A program made the translations under genes and the position numbers. A stretch of DNA of 64,000 nucleotides. Source: Acinetobacter sp. TGL-Y2. GTDB lineage: Bacteria > Pseudomonadota > Gammaproteobacteria > Pseudomonadales > Moraxellaceae. Below, one piece after another: positions 1-9,523 of this stretch. Location of the stretch: assembly GCF_001612555.1 (NCBI RefSeq), contig NZ_CP015110.1:1488001-1552000 (forward strand), written 5' to 3'. The notes beneath the pieces were generated by a model, which was not told the DNA's origin, did not search any database, and saw nothing but the letters and a program-made list of their open reading frames with translations. How positions within the stretch are numbered: position 1 is the first letter of the stretch; each line of letters begins with the position of its first letter.

Positions 1-2
1 TG

Positions 3-518
3 CAAAATTTTTTCAATGCCGAACGGGAATTGATTGTAAGAGAGTTTACGCCAAATAAAATGGGTTTGATTGGACAGTACGATAAAGAGCCACTTTTTAC
101 AGTTGATTCATTCAATATTAAGGATGAAGCAATCATTCCGTTTTTAGAGAGCCTGTCGGTATGGCTTAGGAAGTACGATAAAATTTCAAAAAAAATATAT
201 GCGAAGTTTTTGGAGGTATCTCAGTTAGATCCTTTGTGTGAAGTTGATTTGCTTTTAAATGATAAAGCTTATCGCAATTGGATTATTTTAAGACACTTAA
301 CTCTTTATAGTATTCATTGCCAATTAAGATTAGAGGTTAAGAGTGTCGAATTTAATTATGGAAATTATGATCGCGCACCAGATATATGCAAGGAATTGAG
401 TGGGAAGTCATTCAGTTTCATAGATGATAGAGATATCATATTTTCACATTGGGAAATTTACAAGCCAACCTGTAGATGTACACTGCTTCCAAACTATGAA
501 GGCATATTGATTGAGTAA
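3..518 (+). CDS. Hypothetical phage protein, 5' end outside window
   Basis: The reading frame is open from base 3 with no stop upstream, so the gene very likely begins before the window. A TTG at 30 is possible but has no convincing ribosome binding site. At least 172 residues are visible, ending with a Cys-rich stretch (PTCRCTLLP). No family is recognised. It lies just upstream of the tape measure gene, where tail assembly chaperones or small accessory genes usually sit. It is more AT-rich than the tail genes and a terminator follows it, so it may be an accessory insertion rather than a structural gene. Confidence 0.6.
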   Translation, partial: QNFFNAERELIVREFTPNKMGLIGQYDKEPLFTVDSFNIKDEAIIPFLESLSVWLRKYDKISKKIYAKFLEVSQLDPLCEVDLLLNDKAYRNWIILRHLTLYSIHCQLRLEVKSVEFNYGNYDRAPDICKELSGKSFSFIDDRDIIFSHWEIYKPTCRCTLLPNYEGILIE

Positions 519-620
519 ACTTGTTAGTAAATCGAACAGATTTAGTGTCAAAATAGCAGTTACCATTGATTATGCAAAATGCAATAAATAGTTTGGTTAA
601 TTAATATTAATTTTCAAGAC

Positions 621-645
621 AACTGCCTTCACGGCGGTTTTTTTA
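621..645 (+). terminator. Intrinsic terminator upstream of tape measure gene
   Basis: A 7-bp stem with one G-T wobble (aactgcc/ggcggtt), a short loop and a T run lies between the hypothetical gene and the tape measure gene. It would limit read-through into the tail operon unless the phage antiterminates. Confidence 0.55.
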
Positions 646-661
646 CGCCTAAGGAAAAGTA

Positions 662-3600
662 ATGGCTAACGAAGTTGAAGTAAAAATCACAACCTCTACG
701 GATGCACTTTCCGAAGGCATGAGTGAGGCAACCAATAAAGTTCAATCTGCAGCTGCTGATATTAACCGTATTGCAGATACGATTAAGAATGCGTTTGATG
801 GTGTGCGTGATTCACTTAAGAATATTGATGTTAGCTTAAACATTGATATGAGTGGCGTTCAGCAGCGACTAAGCAATGCCGCGAATACGATTAAGTCACG
901 TATTAACAGTATTGTAGATGATGCTTCAATTAAATTAAAAATTGATACCACATCGCTTGATTCAGAAATTGGCCGTGCTGAAAATTTAATCCGCTCAAGA
1001 TTGTCAACATTACCGATTCAGAATGTGCGATTAAATATTGATGTGCATGAGATTCAACGCCGTTTGAATCAAATTAATAATCAGCAAGTTAAAGTCAAAT
1101 TAGGTATCGATCTAAGCCAGTTACGTACAGAGTTGCAACAAGCTAGAAATACAATTGCAAGCTCGCTTCACTCAACCCTGTCTAATGCAATTCGAATTAC
1201 TGTGAATTTGCCAGCATTGGCAGTGCAATTAAGACAAGCACGAACCATGATTGAAAACGCAATCAACCAGTTGCGCAATACCAACATAAACCTAAATGCT
1301 GTAATTAATGTTGATGCTACAAGCTCTATGCTGCGCGGGTCTTTGGATCGGTTAAAAAGCAGTATTGATTTGCTTCGCACCCGACTTAACTCAGGTGGTG
1401 GTGGTGGTGGTGGGCCATCGGATAGCGGTGGTCATCCCCCAATAATAGCTGGAATAAGTGGAATGTTTGCTGGATTGGCGGCTGGCTATATGGGAGTAAC
1501 AGGTGCAATATCTGGGCTTAAGAAAGTAATTAGCACCCAGCGTGAGTTTGATATTTTAAATGCTCAACTAGAGACCGCAACAAAGTCTTCAGAGGGTGCA
1601 AAAGAAGCTTTTGCGACATTGCAGGATTTTGCAAAGAAAACACCATTTAGTCTTGAACAGGCTGTAATTGGATTTACAAAATTAGTGAATTTGGGTTTAA
1701 CTCCTTCTGAGCGTGCCATGATGTCTTATGGTAATACTTCGGCTGCAATGGGTAAGGATTTAATGCAGTTGATAGAGGCTGTCGCTGATGCGAGCACTGG
1801 GGAGTTTGAACGTTTAAAAGAATTTGGTATTAAAGCGAAACAGCAAGGCGACAAGGTGTCTTTAACATTTCAGGGTGTTACCAAGACAATTGGTAATAAC
1901 GCCAAAGAGATTGAGAGCTACTTAATAGCCATTGGTGAGAATGAGTTTGCAGGGGCAATGTCGAAACGTGTTGATACTTTAGATGGTGCAATTGCATCGC
2001 TCAGTGATACTTGGGATTCTCTATTTCGTGCGGTATCTAACATGGGTGTCGGTGACATCATTAAACGATCTGTTGGTAGTGCTGAGGATGCAATTGATAG
2101 TTTAATTAAAGTGTTGGAATCTGGTGCAATTCAGGCAGCCTTGAGTGGTATGTCGACAGCCTTTAGCATTTTTAGTACTAGTACGCAGAATGACATGAAT
2201 AACATGAAAGGCGCTTTTTCTGGCCTGGGTGATTATTTGGTTTCTTCTTGGCAATCAACACTTAATGAGATTAATGCGTTAGGTAATATTTTTAGTACAG
2301 CTAGATCATATGTACAAAAAGCAGCGATTGGTGTTGCTGCTGGTGTTGATATCGTGTCTGATCCATTTAATCGACGCACTACAAATCAACAAAAAGAAGA
2401 GAACTATAAGTCATCACTAGGACAAGTAGACGCAGAACTTAACGGTAGAACCGACGCCCTTAAGAATTCTCTCAATATGAACACATTGCTTAAAGTCCAA
2501 GGCTCAATGATTGATATAGGGAAGAGTATTAGCAAAAATGGTGATCCGCTTGCAAAATATAAAATTTCAAGTGGGGTTGAAGCGACACAAAGCTCTAATA
2601 CGAAAGACAATAAAGAGTCTGGCTCTAAAGGTAAGGAATCGAAATACGAGCCGACGTCTTACTCAAACCTGCGTGTTAAAAGCTCAGAAGCGTATGGAGG
2701 AGGTAAAGCTCACCAAGGTGTGTTGGATTTGGCTGGCGCAATTCAAGATAAATTCCAAATTACACGCTTTACTGCTTTTAATGATAAATATCACCAGGGC
2801 ACATCAAGCAAACACGCAAAGGGGTTGGCTTTAGATTTTGGCTTACAAACCCCAAGTAAAAGCGGTCAAGTTACTTCTGACTTAAAAGCGATGTTTGGTA
2901 AGAATGGAGTAAATGCTCAAGTTCTAGATGAGTATAAGAATCCATCAAAACGTGCAACAGGTGGGCATATTCATGTCAGTTTTAATTCTCAAGCGGATGC
3001 TGATAAATATTTAGCTTTGGTTAAAAATGACAAAGTTAAAGGAGATAAAAAATCTAGTTCCGATTCTCAGTATGAGCGTTACTTAGAGGAACAAACACAA
3101 AACGCTGAAAAGGCTGAAAAAGAACGCTTAGACTTAGCTTATAAGTACGCTTCTGAACATGAAAAAATCGAACGCGACTTGAAGAATGAAATTGATCGAA
3201 TTGGTAAATCTACCGCAACCGCAGACGAAAAACGAGCTTATACACTACAGGCTGAAAAAGAAGCATCCGATAAACTTGTTCAATTGAAATTGGAGGAATT
3301 CGATAAGATCAAGCCGATCTACGAACAAGAGATCCAATTTAAACAAGATCAAGCGCAGAGAATTTATGAGCTGGAAAAGGCACAAATTCAAGCTGATTTA
3401 GATGCTGGATTAATTTCAAATGTTGAAAAAGTTAAGCGTGAAAAACAGCTTGAAGATCAACTTTATCAAATCAAACGTGATGGATTACTAGCTCGATTGG
3501 CTTTAGAGGATCAACAGTCTTCTGTTTCTGGCAAGGTTGCAGGTCAGGCAGGTGTGACGGGTAGTATTTCAGAATTAGACAGTCAAAAAGCAGTTAATGA

Positions 3601-4423
3601 TGTTAAAACGCCAGGTCTTATTTCTGATGCTGAAATGAAAGATTTTGAAAAAAGATTCGGAAAATTAACATCAAGAGTTTCTAAATTATGGGATCAGGGC
3701 ATCCAATCCATGATGGATGGAACATTGACATGGCGTAATGCAACCAATGCTGTTTTGACAGATATGGCGAGTTTTGCGATACAAACCGCAACCCAAGAAC
3801 TACAGGGCTGGTTAAAAATTCAGGCTGTAAAACTGGCTAGGAAGTTAGGTTTTATTGGTGCTGAAACTACTGCTGAAGTAACAGGTCAAACCGCCCAAGC
3901 AACCGCCGTAGTTGCTGGTGAGACAATTAAAACTGCTGCAACATCAACAGGTGTTTTTGCTCGTTTAGGTTTAAAACTTATGGAAGTACTCAAATCCATC
4001 ATGATGTCCGCATGGGAAGCCATGGCCGGAGCATGGGCAGCATTGTCTGCAATTCCATTTGTAGGACCAGCGTTGGGTGTTGCAGCGGGTATTGCTGCCT
4101 TTGCTGGTGTATCCGCCATTGTTGGTAAGGTGTCATCTGCTCGAGGAGGGTATGATATTCCTGCAGGTGTGAATCCGATGACTCAGCTGCATGAAGAAGA
4201 GATGGTCTTGCCAAAACAGCATGCCAACACGATTCGCGCATTAGGACGTCAGATGGCCAATGGTGCTGTCAATGAACAGCCAGCATATGCCGGTGATATA
4301 GCCATGATGCCATCGATTAATATTCAGGCTTGGGATTCGAAAGATATTAAGCGTTTTATGAAAAAGAATGGCCGTGCTTTGGCTGGTGGCTTAAAAGGTT
4401 ACAACCGTAATTTTGGTAAGTAA
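662..4423 (+). CDS. Tail tape measure protein with embedded M15-like peptidase domain
   Basis: At 1253 residues this is the longest gene in the window. It should set tail length and help DNA passage through the envelope. Residues ~50-240 hold degenerate repeats of about 30-38 residues alternating beta-like 'LNIDVS'-type strands with amphipathic helices. A poly-Gly hinge follows at ~246-252. Residues ~275-470 resemble the tape-measure N-terminal domain (TIGR02675 type). Residues ~660-790 look like a zinc D,D/L,D-carboxypeptidase (M15-like): H718, D725 and the HIH at 769-771 fit the ligand pattern. A charged coiled coil (~800-930) and hydrophobic Ala-rich segments (~1090-1165) follow. The peptidase would cut peptidoglycan during injection (inference). 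Confidence 0.9.
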   Translation: MANEVEVKITTSTDALSEGMSEATNKVQSAAADINRIADTIKNAFDGVRDSLKNIDVSLNIDMSGVQQRLSNAANTIKSRINSIVDDASIKLKIDTTSLDSEIGRAENLIRSRLSTLPIQNVRLNIDVHEIQRRLNQINNQQVKVKLGIDLSQLRTELQQARNTIASSLHSTLSNAIRITVNLPALAVQLRQARTMIENAINQLRNTNINLNAVINVDATSSMLRGSLDRLKSSIDLLRTRLNSGGGGGGGPSDSGGHPPIIAGISGMFAGLAAGYMGVTGAISGLKKVISTQREFDILNAQLETATKSSEGAKEAFATLQDFAKKTPFSLEQAVIGFTKLVNLGLTPSERAMMSYGNTSAAMGKDLMQLIEAVADASTGEFERLKEFGIKAKQQGDKVSLTFQGVTKTIGNNAKEIESYLIAIGENEFAGAMSKRVDTLDGAIASLSDTWDSLFRAVSNMGVGDIIKRSVGSAEDAIDSLIKVLESGAIQAALSGMSTAFSIFSTSTQNDMNNMKGAFSGLGDYLVSSWQSTLNEINALGNIFSTARSYVQKAAIGVAAGVDIVSDPFNRRTTNQQKEENYKSSLGQVDAELNGRTDALKNSLNMNTLLKVQGSMIDIGKSISKNGDPLAKYKISSGVEATQSSNTKDNKESGSKGKESKYEPTSYSNLRVKSSEAYGGGKAHQGVLDLAGAIQDKFQITRFTAFNDKYHQGTSSKHAKGLALDFGLQTPSKSGQVTSDLKAMFGKNGVNAQVLDEYKNPSKRATGGHIHVSFNSQADADKYLALVKNDKVKGDKKSSSDSQYERYLEEQTQNAEKAEKERLDLAYKYASEHEKIERDLKNEIDRIGKSTATADEKRAYTLQAEKEASDKLVQLKLEEFDKIKPIYEQEIQFKQDQAQRIYELEKAQIQADLDAGLISNVEKVKREKQLEDQLYQIKRDGLLARLALEDQQSSVSGKVAGQAGVTGSISELDSQKAVNDVKTPGLISDAEMKDFEKRFGKLTSRVSKLWDQGIQSMMDGTLTWRNATNAVLTDMASFAIQTATQELQGWLKIQAVKLARKLGFIGAETTAEVTGQTAQATAVVAGETIKTAATSTGVFARLGLKLMEVLKSIMMSAWEAMAGAWAALSAIPFVGPALGVAAGIAAFAGVSAIVGKVSSARGGYDIPAGVNPMTQLHEEEMVLPKQHANTIRALGRQMANGAVNEQPAYAGDIAMMPSINIQAWDSKDIKRFMKKNGRALAGGLKGYNRNFGK

Positions 4424-4435
4424 TGAGGACTTAAT

Positions 4436-5083
4436 ATGTCGGATGAAATTTTTCCTGAATTACCAGGACTAGAATGGGAGCTTACTAAGACTCCCATTTT
4501 TAATACCAAAATTATGACCTCAATCAATGGTCGAGAGCTTCGAGCCAGTTATCAGGCTGTTCCAAAGTATGAAATCACGATGTCCTTTGGATTCTTACGA
4601 GAGTCTAAAGGACGTAAAGAATTGCAGAAACTTCAAAGTTTTTTTGAAGAACGACGAGGGGCATTTGATTCATTTCTCTACAAAGCACCTGAGGATAATG
4701 AATTTAATTGCTTATTTGTTGGTGATGGTACTACCGCAACTTATCAACTTTATAAAACGCAGGGTTCAGCTCAAGTTGCTGTTGGAAACACGCTTGAAAA
4801 TACACAACCATCCAATCCAGATATGTGGAATCACAGTGTATCTAAGGATATGTGGGGACCTGAACAAAAACTTATGTGGAGTGCGGGCACAGTTGGTGTC
4901 ACAAAGGACGGTATGTTTGTGCTCTCTGAACCATTAGATGAAGGTCAAAAAATTCACATTTTAGGTACGTATTTTTATCGCTGTCGTTTTAAAGATGATG
5001 AGCAACAATATACTCACTTTATGGCCAAGCTTTGGAAAGCCTCAAAAGTTGAAATGATTGGTTCATTGGGAAAGAAAATATGA
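4436..5083 (+). CDS. DUF2460 minor tail protein (distal tail-like)
   Basis: The 215 residues match the DUF2460/TIGR02217 family at the N terminus (FPELPGLEW..., then a 'GRELRASYQ' segment and a 'YEITMSFGFLRE' strand). In gene transfer agents the equivalent is gp12, a distal tail/hub component. It follows the tape measure gene by 12 bases and overlaps the next gene by 4 bases (ATGA), so the two are translationally coupled. The middle of the protein (~95-140) looks like a small inserted domain. Confidence 0.85.
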   Translation: MSDEIFPELPGLEWELTKTPIFNTKIMTSINGRELRASYQAVPKYEITMSFGFLRESKGRKELQKLQSFFEERRGAFDSFLYKAPEDNEFNCLFVGDGTTATYQLYKTQGSAQVAVGNTLENTQPSNPDMWNHSVSKDMWGPEQKLMWSAGTVGVTKDGMFVLSEPLDEGQKIHILGTYFYRCRFKDDEQQYTHFMAKLWKASKVEMIGSLGKKI

Positions 5084-5937
5084 GAGCAGCTTCAGCAAAG
5101 TTAATTGGTCTATTAGATGCAGATCAGTTTCTAATGGCAGATCTCTTTAGCATTACAACAGTGCAAGGTGGTGTTTTTCGATATACGAATTATGACTTTG
5201 ATCTTATTGTTGCTGGTCACGTTTACAGCTCTGATGGTCCAATTATTAGTCGGGAAGGGATTAGCCTCTCACTTGGTATCGAAGTCGATAATTTATCGAT
5301 CAGTATTGATTGTACCGACGATAATAAGTGGAATGGCATTAACGTTGTTCAAGCATTTCATAATGGCCAATTAGATGGTGCTCGTTTTAAGTTAGAGCGC
5401 ATTTTTATGGACATGAATACACCAACGGATACCAGTGCCGGCACTATCAAGTTGTTTGAAGGGCGAATTATTGAGCCTGAACTTGATCGCAATTCTATTC
5501 AAGCGAGTGTTGCATCAGATCTGGATGAATTGAACGTGCAAATGCCACGAAATCTGTATCAGCCAAGCTGTACCAATACGTTATTTGATACAGCATGCGG
5601 CCTATTACGTCAAAATTTCATGATGCAAACGACGATTGAGTCAGGCAGTACTTCAGCACAAATTTTATGCCAGGTGAATCAGCCACAAGGTTGGTTTACT
5701 CAAGGTGTGGTGGAATTCTTGGACGGTGGTAATGTTGGCTTAAAACGAACTATTCGTATGCATGAATCTGGAATATTACTGCTGACTTTGCCATTGTTGG
5801 AAGTACCTCAAACAGGGCAGCGTATTCATGTTTATCCAGGATGTGATAAGCGTTTGGAAACTTGCCAAAATCGATTCAATAATTTCAGCCGGTTCCGTGG
5901 TGCACCATTTATACCGGTTCCTGAAACTGCCGTTTAA
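5080..5937 (+). CDS. DUF2163 tail hub protein (BR0599 family)
   Basis: 285 residues of the DUF2163/TIGR02218 family, the equivalent of GTA gp13 in the tail hub. A recognisable N terminus (LADLFSITTVQGGVFRYTNYD) and a C-terminal part with conserved cysteines (PGCDKRLETCQNRFNNFSRFRGAPFIP) support the call. It overlaps the DUF2460 gene by 4 bases. The usual partner, the NlpC/P60 gene, does not follow directly: a tailspike gene flanked by terminators is inserted between them. Confidence 0.87.
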   Translation: MRAASAKLIGLLDADQFLMADLFSITTVQGGVFRYTNYDFDLIVAGHVYSSDGPIISREGISLSLGIEVDNLSISIDCTDDNKWNGINVVQAFHNGQLDGARFKLERIFMDMNTPTDTSAGTIKLFEGRIIEPELDRNSIQASVASDLDELNVQMPRNLYQPSCTNTLFDTACGLLRQNFMMQTTIESGSTSAQILCQVNQPQGWFTQGVVEFLDGGNVGLKRTIRMHESGILLLTLPLLEVPQTGQRIHVYPGCDKRLETCQNRFNNFSRFRGAPFIPVPETAV

Positions 5938-5958
5938 TTAAATTTGTTATTAATCCAT

Positions 5959-5982
5959 ACCCAGCAAAAGCTGGGTTTTTTT
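5959..5982 (+). terminator. Terminator between DUF2163 and tailspike genes
   Basis: A perfect 7-bp stem (acccagc/gctgggt) with an AAAA loop and a run of seven T, 21 bases after the DUF2163 stop codon. Confidence 0.8.
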
Positions 5983-5995
5983 ATGGGGTGAGAAA

Positions 5996-8900
5996 ATGCC
6001 ATTACCAAGTAAGGAGCAGTTCACTGGTTCAGGGGTGACTGAACAAATCTTCAAAAATGCCCAGAATCAGCTGATTAAATATATTCAAGAGCATGTTGCG
6101 ACTAATGACAAGGTAATCGCATATAAAACTGGAGTGAATATTTTTGATCCAGCCAAAATTAAAATTGGGAAATATTTTAATTACTTGGATGGTGAAGTTG
6201 GAGATGCAGCATCTAGTTTTGTGGCAGCAGGGCCCTACCAAATAGAGGGTGGTATAGAATATAAAACACCTTTAAATTACGGACAGCAATTTGCATTCTT
6301 TGATGAAAGCATGAAATACATTTCTGGTAAATCAACGGCTTTACCATCTTCCTTATTTACTACTCCTTCGAATGCTAAGTTTATTGGTTTGACTCTAGAA
6401 ACTAATAACGTCTCAGATTTCATGTTATGTAAATCAAGCGAATATCCAGCGATCTACGTGCCATTTGAACTGAAATTAGATGAGTTAAAACTTCAATCTG
6501 AACAAGTTGAAGATTTTGATAATCGCTTAGAAGCTAATCTTAATAAGCTTAGTTACTATAAGCTTAATGTTTTAGATTTCTCAAAGGTGACACCTTCAAG
6601 ATATGTTTCATATTTAAATGGTGAGCTGGATTATGTTGAAGGTTATAGTGTAATAGGTCCATGTGAAATCAAACCCAATACTGAATATCAGACATCTCAA
6701 GAGTATTCGCAACAGTTTGCACTTTACGATTCAAATATGAATTTTATTTCAGGAATGGCCTCTCCACCTGCAAGTAAAAAATTTACGACCCCTGTTAATG
6801 CAAAATTTATTAATATCACTGTGCTAGATAGTGAGTTAAATACTGTTATTTTTGCTGAAAGCTCTGTTTTTGCTGATGTAAAAGATGTAAAAGACATTGC
6901 TTTTGAACACTTAGTAGTTAAGCCTGAACAGATCTCGGGATTAACGAATCTAGTTGAATCAACAATAGGGTTATCTCCTTTAAATATTCTTGATCTTGAT
7001 AAAATTATTCCTGATCGATATGTGGTTTATACGAATGGTGCGCTTGGTTATAACGCCGATTATTCAGCCGCAGGCCCTTATGAAATAAAGCCCAATACTG
7101 AGTATCAAACATCGTTAAATTATGTTCAGCAATTTGCATTTTATGATGAATCAATGGCCTATCTATCTGGAATGCCATCCCCGCCAGCCGATAAAAGATT
7201 TATAACGCCATTAAATGCAAAATATATTCGCTTAACAGTAGGTAATAACCAACTCGATAAAGTCGTTATAGCAGAAAGTGCAATATTTCCAGAAGCTTAT
7301 GTTTCTTCAGATGTAAAATTAGCGAAAAATTTAATTGTTAGTGGTAATTCTAGTTCTGTCAAAATTAATGAAATATGGGTATCTGCGGATTTAAATGATT
7401 CAGATCCTAGAGTTAAGTTTAAGGGCAAAAATGCAATTCAACTTGCCTTGGATAGCATTACAGATGCAGGCCCTAATAATCGCTATATTATCTGGGTTAA
7501 AAAAGGTCTTTACAAAATCACCAAAGCTACAGAGTTTTTAGGTTATCGCGGATACCCTGCAATGGTGCTAACTAAAGATCATGTTGATATTTTTGGGCAG
7601 GGCGAGAACAATACAATCGTATGGGCTGAACTTCCATATAGTGATGCGGACATAGGGCCGTCAATAGACGGAAATATTTATCCACGTGAGCAATATCAAA
7701 CTGTATACGATTATGCAGATGATAGCGAAATTAAAGACATTACATTCATTGCTAAAAACTTACGCTATACAATTCACATCGACAATCCAAATGGCGCGGA
7801 TTCTACGCGTAAATATGAAAACGTAGGTTATATTTTTAAAGGCGATAAAGGTTCATTAACTGCAATGGGTTGTGGTACTTCGTCAGGTGAAAGAACTTAT
7901 ATAACTGGCGGCCGTTCACTTTCGGATAAGAATGTTCCTTTTGCTTGTCATAATAATATAGCTTTTGATAAGCCGTCATATTGGTCATTTAAAGGTCATA
8001 ATTTCACAGCTTTGGAGAATGTTTATTTTGCTTATATGCAAAGTGACGGCTCTTTACTTGAGGATCAATTAGAACTAATCGGGTGTAGTTTTGGCGGTAT
8101 GGCGTACACATTAGGTTATGTTCAAGTATGGCTAACAGGGAATACAGAAACAAATAGGGATTCATTTGATCATGCTGAATGGATGGTCACAGGATACGGG
8201 AATGATCCGTTTTTATTTAAAAACGACATATCTGGTCAAAGTTTATTATTCAAATCAACGGCCGTTGGTCTGAGTAATACAGTCCGATTTAATATAGAGT
8301 CTTCGGCATACTCTAAGTTGATTAAAAATAATCAAAAAAATTCCATCTCAAGTTTGTATATAGATAGTCGAGAATTTATAGACAGCTATATTGTTCAGGA
8401 TGGTAGTCCGGGAATGCCCGCAATGGCTTGGGGCTGTAAAGACTTATCAGAAATGATTTATCTTTATGACAATGGTATTAATTACACAAGTCTAGCTAAG
8501 CGCTTGGGGGATTGTTCTGTAACCAACTTAGCATTGGAGGTCATTGTTAATGGTATTGCTAAAACCATAGTTTTTAACAAAAATTACTCAGCTATGACCA
8601 ACGCGCAAATACTTGCCGAAATGAATGCTCAAATAACTGATGTAACAATTGAATTTACAAGTTATGGCCGAGATTATTACCCTACAATAACGGATGTTTC
8701 AGAAGCTATTTATAACAAAACTGAATCTTTTATTCCTAAAGGTAGTTTAGTAACTAAGCAAGCCGGTTATGTGAAACTTGCGAACGGTAATGATAAAGTT
8801 TACGGCGTAGCTCTAGACGATATCCCAGTAATGCAAGTTACAAGCGAGGGGGTAAAGAAAGGTCAAGGCCGAGTATTAAAGCATGGTTATATTTATGCAA

Positions 8901-9049
8901 ACCGCAGCCAAGCGCACTTTGTTTTAGCAGATAACGAAAACCCCGCATTAGGTACTAGATTTTCTGTTTCAAACGGTCAACTTGTAACAGATATAAACGG
9001 AAAAATAAGTACCGATATTGATGTTGGTGTGATTTCAATTAACTGTTAG
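5996..9049 (+). CDS. Tailspike / receptor-binding protein with three N-terminal repeats and beta-helix-like body
   Basis: The 1017-residue protein has three copies of a ~90-residue module at about 40-150, 195-300 and 330-440. Each contains 'GPxEIKPNTEYQT...YxQQFAxYDxxMxxxSG...F(T/I)TPxNAKxI'. A segment 'NAIQLALDSI...IIWVKKGLYKI' at ~480-510 is typical of the first coils of pectate-lyase-type beta helices. The C-terminal ~150 residues include a 'KGSLVTKQAGYVKLANGNDKVYGVALDD' trimerisation or head-binding-like domain. It probably binds and may degrade capsule or LPS, but enzymatic activity is not shown by any motif I can name. It is inserted in the tail operon between DUF2163 and NlpC/P60 and bounded by terminators on both sides. 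Confidence 0.75.
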   Translation: MPLPSKEQFTGSGVTEQIFKNAQNQLIKYIQEHVATNDKVIAYKTGVNIFDPAKIKIGKYFNYLDGEVGDAASSFVAAGPYQIEGGIEYKTPLNYGQQFAFFDESMKYISGKSTALPSSLFTTPSNAKFIGLTLETNNVSDFMLCKSSEYPAIYVPFELKLDELKLQSEQVEDFDNRLEANLNKLSYYKLNVLDFSKVTPSRYVSYLNGELDYVEGYSVIGPCEIKPNTEYQTSQEYSQQFALYDSNMNFISGMASPPASKKFTTPVNAKFINITVLDSELNTVIFAESSVFADVKDVKDIAFEHLVVKPEQISGLTNLVESTIGLSPLNILDLDKIIPDRYVVYTNGALGYNADYSAAGPYEIKPNTEYQTSLNYVQQFAFYDESMAYLSGMPSPPADKRFITPLNAKYIRLTVGNNQLDKVVIAESAIFPEAYVSSDVKLAKNLIVSGNSSSVKINEIWVSADLNDSDPRVKFKGKNAIQLALDSITDAGPNNRYIIWVKKGLYKITKATEFLGYRGYPAMVLTKDHVDIFGQGENNTIVWAELPYSDADIGPSIDGNIYPREQYQTVYDYADDSEIKDITFIAKNLRYTIHIDNPNGADSTRKYENVGYIFKGDKGSLTAMGCGTSSGERTYITGGRSLSDKNVPFACHNNIAFDKPSYWSFKGHNFTALENVYFAYMQSDGSLLEDQLELIGCSFGGMAYTLGYVQVWLTGNTETNRDSFDHAEWMVTGYGNDPFLFKNDISGQSLLFKSTAVGLSNTVRFNIESSAYSKLIKNNQKNSISSLYIDSREFIDSYIVQDGSPGMPAMAWGCKDLSEMIYLYDNGINYTSLAKRLGDCSVTNLALEVIVNGIAKTIVFNKNYSAMTNAQILAEMNAQITDVTIEFTSYGRDYYPTITDVSEAIYNKTESFIPKGSLVTKQAGYVKLANGNDKVYGVALDDIPVMQVTSEGVKKGQGRVLKHGYIYANRSQAHFVLADNENPALGTRFSVSNGQLVTDINGKISTDIDVGVISINC

Positions 9050-9056
9050 ATGATGA

Positions 9057-9088
9057 AAACCTGATCCTTTGAAAGATCAGGTTTTTTT
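9057..9088 (+). terminator. Terminator after tailspike gene
   Basis: A strong stem (aaacctgatc/gatcaggttt) with an 8-base loop and a T run directly downstream of the tailspike stop codon. With the hairpin at 5959 it brackets the tailspike gene. Confidence 0.85.
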
Positions 9089-9099
9089 ATGGGTGAATT

Positions 9100-9522
9100 A
9101 TGAAAAATCTTGAAGCTGTTGCCGAAGCCATGACTTGGATCGGTACACCATATCATCATCAGGGACGTGTGAAAGGTGTCGGTGTAGATTGTGGGACATT
9201 GATCTGTGAAGTCTATGAAAAAGTGGGCTTGATGGATCACTTAGATCCGCGCCCATATCCACCAGATTGGCACATGCATCAGCTTGGACAACGATATTTA
9301 GAGCACGTCAAATCGGTATGTATTGAAGTCGATAAACCACAACCAGGTGACATCGTTTTATATCACTTTGGCAAGTGCATCAGTCATGGTGCAATTGTTG
9401 TCGAATGGCCGACGATTATTCACTCCTATATCCATCAAGGAGTAATACTTCAAGATGGCACTAAAGGAAGTCTAGCTCGCAGAATTGCGGGCTTTTTTCG
9501 TATGAAGAGGCTCAAAGAATAG
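9100..9522 (+). CDS. NlpC/P60 family phage cell-wall peptidase
   Basis: 140 residues, the size of the GTA gp14 / TIGR02219 family. The catalytic cysteine is in 'GVDCG' (C31), the histidine in 'SHGAIV' (H96), and H108 is a candidate third residue. It should cleave peptidoglycan peptides at the tail tip during entry. A GTGAATT just before the ATG gives a weak ribosome site. The next gene starts 1 base after its stop, which indicates tight coupling. Confidence 0.9.
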   Translation: MKNLEAVAEAMTWIGTPYHHQGRVKGVGVDCGTLICEVYEKVGLMDHLDPRPYPPDWHMHQLGQRYLEHVKSVCIEVDKPQPGDIVLYHFGKCISHGAIVVEWPTIIHSYIHQGVILQDGTKGSLARRIAGFFRMKRLKE

Positions 9523-9523
9523 T

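Noticed and set aside
3886..4241. Minus-strand ORFs within the tape measure gene
   Set aside because: Ala-rich frame shadows with no ribosome site.
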